A stretch of 11,102 bases of DNA from Acetobacteraceae bacterium UBA6159 (GTDB lineage Bacteria > Pseudomonadota > Alphaproteobacteria > Acetobacterales > Acetobacteraceae), in assembly GCA_002422345.1 (NCBI GenBank), contig DIUL01000208.1, positions 1 to 11,102 of the forward strand. The letters run 5' to 3'. Of the stretch, positions 6,089 through 11,102 are shown piece by piece. The first letter of the stretch is position 1, and each line of letters starts with the position of its first letter. The notes below the pieces were generated by a model. The model did no database searches. It had not been told where the DNA came from and saw only the letters and a program-made list of their open reading frames with translations. A program made the translations under genes and the position numbers.

Positions 6089-6756
6089 GGTGTATCTCCT
6101 GCGCGGGCGTCGGATTTACTAACGATCACCTCGGCGGTCCGCAGCACCTGATCGTCCCAGAGAAAGCCGGCACGGATCTCCTCGATCACGATGCCATCGG
6201 GGGCCGCACTGTCCGCGACGGTCGCGACGGCGCGTGCCTGCCTGGGATTAAATTTCTGGCCTTCGAGGCGCAAAGCCACGACATTCCGGTCAAGCAGCAC
6301 CTGATCCAGGCGGCGCAAGGTCAGACGCAATCCCTCTTGCCAGGCTTCTTCGCCCCCGGCGTTTCGGTGGAAGACGCGGTCCAGCCAGCCGGTCCGTGGT
6401 ATCCCCGCGAACTTCAGGGCCGCGAGGAGCCGGTCCCTGAGGTCAATGACGTCCAGCAGTATTGGCCGGATCGCGGCCTTGACCTGATCGCGCCCCTCCG
6501 CCCGCGCCCGTTCGAGTTCCTGGCGCACCGTGTCATGGCTCGTCTGGAGTGTCTCGAAGACACCGCGAAACTGGTCCAGCGCCTCTTTCACCAGGCGCGA
6601 TTCCGTCCGTACCTCGGCGCGCAGCCCAGCCATCTCGACCAATAATGTGTAAAGATCGGTCTCCGTCGCCGGTTCATCCGGCTGCGACCCATCTGGCGCT
6701 GCGTTCAGCAAGGCGCTGAACTGGGCGAGCAGCGCCTGCTTGATACTATCGTCCAC
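6085..6756 (-). CDS. GrpE-like nucleotide exchange factor
   Basis: GrpE proteins release ADP from Hsp70. This 223-aa version has a polar N-terminus, a long helical/coiled-coil segment (about 41-85), and a helical middle with RDQVKAAIRPILLDVIDLRD (89-108). The beta domain follows at about 165-214, with EGQKFNPRQARAVAT matching the family's GxxFDPxxHEAV, and IEEIRAGFLWDDQVLRTAEV (191-210) matching its GTVxEVLxxGYxLxDRVLRPA end. An insertion around 117-137 (AGIPRTGWLDRVFHRNAGGEE) replaces the usual short Asp/Glu-rich turn. I take the GTG at 6756-6754 as start because earlier codons lie inside the J gene and do not look like GrpE; it overlaps the J gene end by 11 bases. GGGAAA a few bases upstream is a weak ribosome site. 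The frame is open further upstream to an ATG at 6876, a less likely start. The stop overlaps the Hsp70 ATG. Confidence 0.88.
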   Translation of the reverse strand: MDDSIKQALLAQFSALLNAAPDGSQPDEPATETDLYTLLVEMAGLRAEVRTESRLVKEALDQFRGVFETLQTSHDTVRQELERARAEGRDQVKAAIRPILLDVIDLRDRLLAALKFAGIPRTGWLDRVFHRNAGGEEAWQEGLRLTLRRLDQVLLDRNVVALRLEGQKFNPRQARAVATVADSAAPDGIVIEEIRAGFLWDDQVLRTAEVIVSKSDARAGDTP

Positions 6757-7120
6757 CTTGTTTCCCGCGGTCTTCGTGAGACAACTCTGGCATGGCCTTG
6801 GTGATCCCCTCGGCGAGCACCGCCGTGATGGTTTGTTTCGTGGCGCGCGGCGCGCGAGCGTCGGATGGCAGTCCATCGGTCGCCCCGGCCTGCAAGGCGG
6901 ACATGTACAGCCGCGTCAGCGCGGTCGTGTTGGTTCGGAGCAGCTTCGTCTCCAACCGTTTCCGCTCATCGCCGACAGCTTCATACGCGGCGCGTAGTTC
7001 CTGGAACCGCTCGGGTGCTCGGTCGGGCGGAAATTCCCGGACCAACGCCAGGTACCGGCGCCGAATCTCGGCATCATCGGCATCCTCGGTCACGCCCAGA
7101 ACGGTGAACGGGTCAAGCAT
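6746..7120 (-). CDS. Short J-domain protein with PPD in place of HPD
   Basis: J proteins deliver clients to Hsp70 and trigger its ATPase. The 124-aa protein opens MLDPFTVLGVTEDADDAEIR, the standard J-domain helix I and start of helix II. Helix II, RRYLALVREF, comes next, and then PPDRAPERF, where the loop tripeptide should be HPD; the pattern F-x-x-L-R-A-A-Y-E of helix III follows (39-47). His31 is thus Pro, a change that in classical DnaJ abolishes stimulation of DnaK. The rest (61-124) is helical and polar, with no Gly/Phe region, zinc fingers or peptide-binding domain. The start overlaps the upstream stop by one base (TGATG), with AGGAG at 7134-7130. Its place between TPR and grpE genes makes an Hsp70 co-chaperone role very likely, even with the altered motif, either with compensating contacts or as a regulatory J-like protein. 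Confidence 0.85.
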   Translation of the reverse strand: MLDPFTVLGVTEDADDAEIRRRYLALVREFPPDRAPERFQELRAAYEAVGDERKRLETKLLRTNTTALTRLYMSALQAGATDGLPSDARAPRATKQTITAVLAEGITKAMPELSHEDRGKQGGR

Positions 7121-9585
7121 CAGAACAGGCTCCTCTGCCTGGCGCCGCCCTGCCTGGACGGATTGTCGTTCATGACCTTGGCCACCATGGCCGCGGACAA
7201 CTCACGCAACAGTGGTTCCGGCATCCCAGGTCCGAGTGGCGAAGACCTCAGCTCGCCGATCAATTCCGCCAACGCCTGCTCGCGGCCGAGCTCGTTGACC
7301 CGCTTGCGGAGATCCGCGGATACCGCCTTGGGCATGCCCTCCAGCATCATGCTAAATAAAGCCATGATTGCATCGTCATCCAGATCATCCGGCTCGTCGG
7401 CTGGCCCCCAGTGGCCTCGGCGCGGCGGCCCGTCAGCCCCGTCCATGAACCGCCCGATTCGGTTAACCATATGAAAATCTTCCCGCTTAACGGCCGCCTC
7501 GGCCAGCTCGTTAAGGTCATTTGTCTCGGACATGGACAGACGATCCGGGTCGCCCTCGGTGCGGGCGACGATGTTATGGAAGCGCCAGTCCGGATGCTCC
7601 GGATCCCGCTCTCGGGCAGCCTGAGCGTAATCTCGCAGCAAGTCGAAGACGTCAAACCGCGTAAGCATCTCCGCGATAGCCTGAAATTCGGCGGGCTTCC
7701 AGTCAATGGCTGCGCCTTGCCGGAGCCACGGCCGCATGGTCAGCAACAACGAGGCAACCGCTTTCTTGTTTTCACCGGCTTCCAACTGCCCAAGCGCGGA
7801 GACGATGGCCATCATGGCGTCCGGGGTGGGCGGCGTTTCACACGCGCGCTTCAGTTCCTCGCGTAGCCATTCAGTCTTGCCGCCAGCCCTCATCAGGTCG
7901 GCTTCGAGCCGGGCCCGGAACCAGCCCGCGACCCCACCACCCGCGCGTGCAACGGCCTCACGCAGCTTGGTCTCCGCCTGGTCGGCCGAACCGGCCTGTC
8001 GCTCCACCAGGGCATGGGCGATGCGAAGAGGTGCGCTCGGCGCATCGGCGCGTTCCCATTCAGCCGCCTCAGTCATGGCTTTCATGGCCAGATCGGGACG
8101 CTTCGCGCGCATCTGCTTGCGGGCATAGGAAATTTGGAGCTCGATCATTTGCCGGCGCACGCCAGAATTGATCGCGTTGATCTTCAGCAGCCTTCGCGCG
8201 AAGCCGCTGGCCTGTTTGTAGGCCTTGCGCGCTAGTGCCGAGTCCAACGCCTGCTGCAGAACGCTTGCATCATCGGGAAAGCTCTTGGTCGTCTCAGTGA
8301 CAGCCTGATGCCAATCCTTCGCGGTCTCAGGGTCCTTCCGATACCGACCGATCAGGTCCAGCCGGCTGGGAAGATGCTCCGGGTCCGCGGCGCAGGCGCG
8401 TTTGAGATAGCAGATCACCGGGTCTTCGTAGAAATTCTCCGCTTCGATCTCGGGATGTTTGGTCGAGAGTTCGGCCAGATGGCGGTAGATGACGCCCTGA
8501 GCCAGCCTTGTCTCGCGATCCGTGCCGGCAAGGGCGATGGCCGCCGCCAACCAGGATTGTCCTGCCGCCTCCCAGTCGCCGCGGTCCTCTGCGGCAAGTG
8601 CGTGGATGCGTTCGCGCTCCGCTAGGGTCAGAAGATTAAAGCGATTTTCAAACTGGGACATGCGGGCGGGGAGGCGCGGCAGCAGGTTCAGGCAGGCACT
8701 TCTGACCTCAGTCAGAGGCAGGTCGGTCTGCTTCATCAGAAAATTAAACAGCCCTCCCGCACCGCTGCGCTCGGCCTCGGTCAGTCTTGTCAGGAACTGG
8801 GACGTAGACGGCGAAAGACCGGCCATCTCCGCGACGAAAGCCTGCTGCGCTTGGGTCAACTCACTCCAGGTGCCGGCGTCCAATGCGCCATCCCGAAGGA
8901 CTGACGCGGCCACCGCCTGACGAAAGACGAAAAAGGGGGATTCGGGCGGGATGGTCTCCAGCAGTTGACGCGTGCGACCGGCATCCACTTTTGGGGTGAC
9001 GAGAGTTTTTAGCAACAGGCGAAGCGGCCGGAAGGCGGACCGTAAGGAAATCCCATTCAGATGCCGGTCGATTTCCTCCGCGCTGGCGCCGTCGCACCAG
9101 GCCGCCAGGGCCGCACGGGCGGCCAGCGCGAGGTCCCGCCAGCGGATTTTCTCCGGCGACGCTGGCGACGACAGATCGGGGAGACGGGGAACCGCTACCA
9201 GCAGGGCGGCAGCGAGGACCTCAAGATCGGCTTGTTTGGGTGGATGGTTGAGAAAATACGCGGCGGCCTTTTGCTGCTGGCCATCACGGAGGAGGCAAGT
9301 GATATAGAGATCTAAATCCCACACCAAACCGACGAGGGGGATCGTGTTCTCAAGGACCATCGCAGCTTCCTTGCACATGTCCTTCGCCGCCAGGTCACGG
9401 GCGCGGCCGCGATAGGCATCGGCGAGGGCCTCCTTCCATGCCGGCCGTGCCTCAAGCCGGATCGCCTGCTTGAAGAGTTCGATCGCCTCCTTGAATCGCT
9501 CTCTGCGCAGCGCATCAGTGCCCTGATCCGCCAAGACGCCAGGCGGGGAGGCATGTCCGGGGCCGTGCCGATGGGGTCTTTTCAT
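7120..9585 (-). CDS. Large TPR-type helical repeat protein, first gene of the Hsp70 operon
   Basis: The 821-aa protein opens with a His/Pro-rich stretch, then a recognisable TPR pair: ADQGTDALRRERFKEAIELF (19-38), then KQAIRLEARPAWKEALADAY (39-58). Most of the remainder is amphipathic helix pairs rich in Ala, Leu and Arg, with further TPR-like blocks near 340-360 (AEDRGDWEAAGQSWLAAAIA) and 430-490. An acidic patch, DEPDDLDDD (730-738), and a helical C-terminal region end the chain. There is no signal peptide or membrane span, so it should be cytosolic. TPR proteins are scaffolds for protein contacts; several bind Hsp70 or its clients. A role as client-binding or docking platform for the downstream J/GrpE/Hsp70 set is inference from the coupling: its stop shares a base with the J gene ATG. 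AAGGA at 9597-9593, seven bases before the ATG, supports the start. Confidence 0.85.
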   Translation of the reverse strand: MKRPHRHGPGHASPPGVLADQGTDALRRERFKEAIELFKQAIRLEARPAWKEALADAYRGRARDLAAKDMCKEAAMVLENTIPLVGLVWDLDLYITCLLRDGQQQKAAAYFLNHPPKQADLEVLAAALLVAVPRLPDLSSPASPEKIRWRDLALAARAALAAWCDGASAEEIDRHLNGISLRSAFRPLRLLLKTLVTPKVDAGRTRQLLETIPPESPFFVFRQAVAASVLRDGALDAGTWSELTQAQQAFVAEMAGLSPSTSQFLTRLTEAERSGAGGLFNFLMKQTDLPLTEVRSACLNLLPRLPARMSQFENRFNLLTLAERERIHALAAEDRGDWEAAGQSWLAAAIALAGTDRETRLAQGVIYRHLAELSTKHPEIEAENFYEDPVICYLKRACAADPEHLPSRLDLIGRYRKDPETAKDWHQAVTETTKSFPDDASVLQQALDSALARKAYKQASGFARRLLKINAINSGVRRQMIELQISYARKQMRAKRPDLAMKAMTEAAEWERADAPSAPLRIAHALVERQAGSADQAETKLREAVARAGGGVAGWFRARLEADLMRAGGKTEWLREELKRACETPPTPDAMMAIVSALGQLEAGENKKAVASLLLTMRPWLRQGAAIDWKPAEFQAIAEMLTRFDVFDLLRDYAQAARERDPEHPDWRFHNIVARTEGDPDRLSMSETNDLNELAEAAVKREDFHMVNRIGRFMDGADGPPRRGHWGPADEPDDLDDDAIMALFSMMLEGMPKAVSADLRKRVNELGREQALAELIGELRSSPLGPGMPEPLLRELSAAMVAKVMNDNPSRQGGARQRSLF

Positions 9586-10158
9586 CGGTTGGTCCTTCGC
9601 CAGGAGTGGGAATGGTTGCTCATTATGGTGGTGCCGACACCGGCTGCTCGTACTCGGTTACGGCGAAGCGCCGGGTCACCTGGGTCATCGTCGCCACTGC
9701 GTCAAACCCATGCCCTGGGGCGTCTTGAGACCGACTCGCCTGGAGGTAGCCTAATGGAAATCACGGTCCTGAGCCAGTCGTGGGGGGCGAGAGCTGACCA
9801 CCGTGCGGAGCAGATCAATGAGCCCGTAGGCGACAAGGTAGGACCACCACGAGCCAACGGGGTGCTTCGTTCGCCACCAAACAATGCTGGACCGTTTGAG
9901 CGTCTACCGTACCATGATCGCGCCGGCGTCGCTGGACAGGCACTCGGGACGGGCCGGAATGGCCAGTCTCGCGTTCAAACCGGCCGAGATGGTCTGTGGC
10001 GTCCCACCCCTGATGCGGCACAGTCCGACGGGCTGTGTCACTACGACCCATCGAATCAGCGAGCCAACTTCGGCAAAGGATAGGATTTTCCGCCCGCGGC
10101 ACAATTTAGGGTGGGGTGATGAAAACGCTCTCAAGAGTCCTCTTGAACTGCAGCAAAT
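9586..10158. other. Long intergenic region upstream of the chaperone operon, no convincing gene
   Basis: About 570 bases hold no ORF that looks like a known protein. The promoter of the chaperone operon should lie in the left part on the minus strand. There, TTGACG (minus strand, near 9700) is a fair -35 box but lacks a matching -10, and CATAAT (about 9627-9632) is a fair -10 without a -35; I do not choose between them. A plus-strand ATG at 9754 with GGAGG at 9742-9746 opens a 109-codon frame (to 10083), but its polar, Gly/Arg/Asn/Pro-rich translation looks unlike a folded protein. I see no clear transposon ends, tRNA or CRISPR. Confidence 0.5.
10131..10146. promoter_or_regulatory. 7-bp inverted repeat, possible operator
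   Basis: TCAAGAG at 10131-10137 and CTCTTGA at 10140-10146 are exact reverse complements with a 2-base centre. It lies 12 bases before the GTG of the cysteine-rich ORF, where a repressor or activator could act. No regulator is identified. Confidence 0.35.
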
Positions 10159-10455
10159 GTGGTCGGCAAGGGAGCCTATCCATCGGTAGCTGGACCCCAG
10201 GCGGACAGGGTAATCCATTTGGACTGGTACCCCATTGTTCGGCGGCTGGAAGCGCCGGCCTGCGAATTCACCGCTTCGGCGGAGCGGCCGAACCTTGTGT
10301 GTGACGACGCTTTGCACCTCGTCGTGCCGACTGGCCTGGGTCCGTGCACAGGCTGCGGCCGGGCTTTTTGTCGCGCATGCCACCCTGACCGTTGCCCGAA
10401 ATGCGGTGTTCAGGTGCCGGCGAGACCATGTTGGCAACCGAGGAGAGGGGGCTGA
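10159..10455 (+). CDS. Possible small cysteine-rich zinc-binding protein
   Basis: The last 60 or so residues of this 98-codon frame look like a real protein: LDWYPIVRRLEAPACEFTA, then LVCDDALHLVVPTGLGPC, then CTGCGRAFCRACHPDRCPKC. The closing block has six cysteines spaced C-x2-C-x4-C-x2-C-x4-C-x2-C, preceded by two more single cysteines, a layout that would bind one or two zinc ions like a ribbon or RING-like fold. The third codon positions are mostly G or C in this part. The start is uncertain: GTG at 10159 adds 20 residues of weak character, while TTG at 10219 has AGGG at 10207-10210 and gives a 78-residue protein. A +1 frameshift could instead join it to the CxxC-containing reading at 10116 (NCSKCGRQG). 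It converges on the HU gene and points away from the TPR gene. No family recognised; a chance ORF remains possible. Confidence 0.5.
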   Translation: MVGKGAYPSVAGPQADRVIHLDWYPIVRRLEAPACEFTASAERPNLVCDDALHLVVPTGLGPCTGCGRAFCRACHPDRCPKCGVQVPARPCWQPRRGG

Positions 10456-10456
10456 T

Positions 10457-10471
10457 CGGGTAACCAACCCG
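10457..10471. terminator. Short hairpin between convergent genes, weak terminator candidate
   Basis: CGGGT-AACCA-ACCCG forms a 5-bp stem with a 5-base loop directly after the stop of the cysteine-rich ORF and about 37 bases beyond the HU stop on the other strand. No U-run follows in either direction, so Rho-independent termination is doubtful. Confidence 0.25.
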
Positions 10472-10507
10472 TCCGTGGCTAGCCCGCCCGACAACGCACT
10501 CGACCGC

Positions 10508-10924
10508 CTACAAGCTCTCTTTCAGCTCCTTCGCCGCCCGGAACGCGATCTTCTTACTGGCCTTGATCTTAATTGCCTCGCCGCTCGCCGGGTTCCGCCC
10601 CATCCGAGCCGGCAACGACCGCACTTGCAGAATACCCAAGCCGGTTAGCCGGATCTTGTCGCCGTTCTTGAGGTGCTGAGTGGTCATCGTAACCAAATCG
10701 CCCAGCAGGGCTTCGGCATGCTTTTTTGGAACATCGTGCCTCTCGGCCAATCCAGCGGCGATCTGCTTGAGCGTGATGGTGGCCTGCGCCGCGGTCTTTT
10801 TCGCCGCTGCCTTCTTCGCTGCTGCCTTCTTCGGTGGGGGCGCGGCCTGTTTCGCGGGGACCGCTTTCTTGACCGCGGCGGCTGCTTGCTTGGAAGCGGG
10901 GGCGGCTCGCTTCGCTGCTGGCAT
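10508..10924 (-). CDS. HU-family DNA-binding protein with long Lys/Ala tail
   Basis: HU proteins bend and compact DNA in the nucleoid. Residues 48-138 form an HU/IHF fold: the helical dimerisation half (about 52-86, ITLKQIAAGLAERHDVPKKH and on), then NGDKIRLTGLGILQVRSLPA (87-106). The DNA-embracing arm carries GRNPASGEAIKI (109-120), close to the family signature GRNPxTGE, and the C-terminal helix follows (AFRAAKELKESL). The first 47 residues are almost only Ala, Lys, Pro and Gln with repeated AAKK units, like the histone H1-type tails known for some bacterial HU variants; standard HU is about 90 residues. The tail probably adds nonspecific DNA contact; this is inference. I start at the ATG at 10924 because AAGGAG stands six bases before it. 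An ATG eight codons further upstream overlaps that site. The tail's simple sequence is in-frame and unbroken. Confidence 0.93.
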   Translation of the reverse strand: MPAAKRAAPASKQAAAAVKKAVPAKQAAPPPKKAAAKKAAAKKTAAQATITLKQIAAGLAERHDVPKKHAEALLGDLVTMTTQHLKNGDKIRLTGLGILQVRSLPARMGRNPASGEAIKIKASKKIAFRAAKELKESL

Positions 10925-10930
10925 GGTATT

Positions 10931-10936
10931 CTCCTT
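10931..10936 (-). promoter_or_regulatory. Ribosome binding site that fixes the HU start
   Basis: AAGGAG on the minus strand with a 6-base spacer to the ATG at 10924-10922 is near ideal. The alternative ATG at 10948 has a much weaker context (AGCTTGGAGGATC just upstream offers GGAGG but with only a 3-base spacer). Confidence 0.7.
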
Positions 10937-11102
10937 GGGGCGCTTCATGATCCTCCAAGCTGCCTACACCGCCCCGATTCGATCAATCACCAAGTCGCTA
11001 TGACGCGCGCCCGTGGTTGCATATTCTACCTTCCCGGGACCCCGCCGAATCCGGTGCACGCCATGTCGCCCACCCCCGACCCATCACCCGCCCTACGCCG
11101 CA
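10937..11102. other. Upstream region of the HU gene to the window edge
   Basis: No gene is seen here. On the minus strand TAGAAT (11028-11023) resembles a -10 box, with no clear -35 at the usual distance. This is the only promoter hint for HU and is weak. Confidence 0.3.

Noticed and set aside
5429..6151. 240-codon open frame on the plus strand opposite the Hsp70 5' part
   Set aside because: Antisense shadow of the nucleotide-binding domain; no plausible protein features.
9754..10083. 109-codon plus-strand ORF with a good GGAGG ribosome site
   Set aside because: The translation is polar and rich in Gly, Arg, Pro, Asn and Asp with few hydrophobic residues, unlike a folded protein; one good Shine-Dalgarno match is weak evidence alone.
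9904..10494. 196-codon minus-strand frame in the gene-poor right region
   Set aside because: No domain, no ribosome site, and it opposes the cysteine-rich ORF. A further reading past its stop, to about 9755, includes a Trp-rich stretch (VGSWWSYLVAYGLIDLLRTV) that could be a fossil coding fragment, but I cannot name it.
10680..11003. 107-codon plus-strand hydrophobic ORF opposite HU, resembling a membrane protein
   Set aside because: The Ala/Phe-rich run is simply the complement of the Lys/Ala tail codons of HU.
1..11102. CRISPR arrays, tRNA or rRNA genes, complete insertion sequences, abortive-infection or toxin-antitoxin pairs
   Set aside because: I looked for regular spaced repeats, tRNA-like folds, transposase motifs and small paired toxin genes and found none I could support.

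Overview
The window is GC-rich, densely packed with genes, and looks alphaproteobacterial; the relatives I recall best for its recombinase module are in Rhodospirillales/Acetobacteraceae-like genomes. That assignment rests on gene families and composition by eye, not on a marker gene. It joins an accessory, mobile-element-like left third (1-3948) to a five-gene chaperone operon (4112-9585) and an HU-type nucleoid protein gene (10508-10924).

Left third. On the minus strand lie an unrecognised 242-aa protein (589-1317), a small excisionase-like helix-turn-helix protein (216-476), and the 5' part of a further gene that leaves the window at base 1 (1-216). The last two are joined by a TGATG stop/start. 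A 14-bp perfect palindrome and tandem CGTCAGT repeats sit just upstream of the helix-turn-helix gene. On the plus strand is a four-gene serine recombinase module: a 65-aa protein (1531-1728), a DUF2924 protein (1725-2225), a large serine recombinase (2222-3562) and a 129-aa helix-turn-helix protein (3559-3948). Every junction is a 4-base ATGA overlap, so the four are probably translated as one unit. A 9-bp inverted repeat lies just after it.

Centre. Convergent to the module, and read on the minus strand, is a tightly coupled operon: an 821-aa TPR-type protein, a 124-aa J-domain protein, a GrpE-like exchange factor, a 576-aa Hsp70 and an 80-aa zinc-ribbon protein. All junctions overlap or lie within a few bases. 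The set resembles a complete but divergent Hsp70 machine. Its J protein has PPD in place of the canonical HPD, its Hsp70 has a short lid and extra residues near the substrate-binding loop, and two proteins (TPR and zinc ribbon) look like dedicated adaptors. This is the most interesting system in the window. Its substrate cannot be read from the sequence.

Right end. About 570 bases (9586-10158) hold no convincing gene. A small cysteine-rich plus-strand ORF (10159-10455) then converges on an HU-family gene with a long lysine/alanine tail. The remaining bases to the window end are the HU upstream region.
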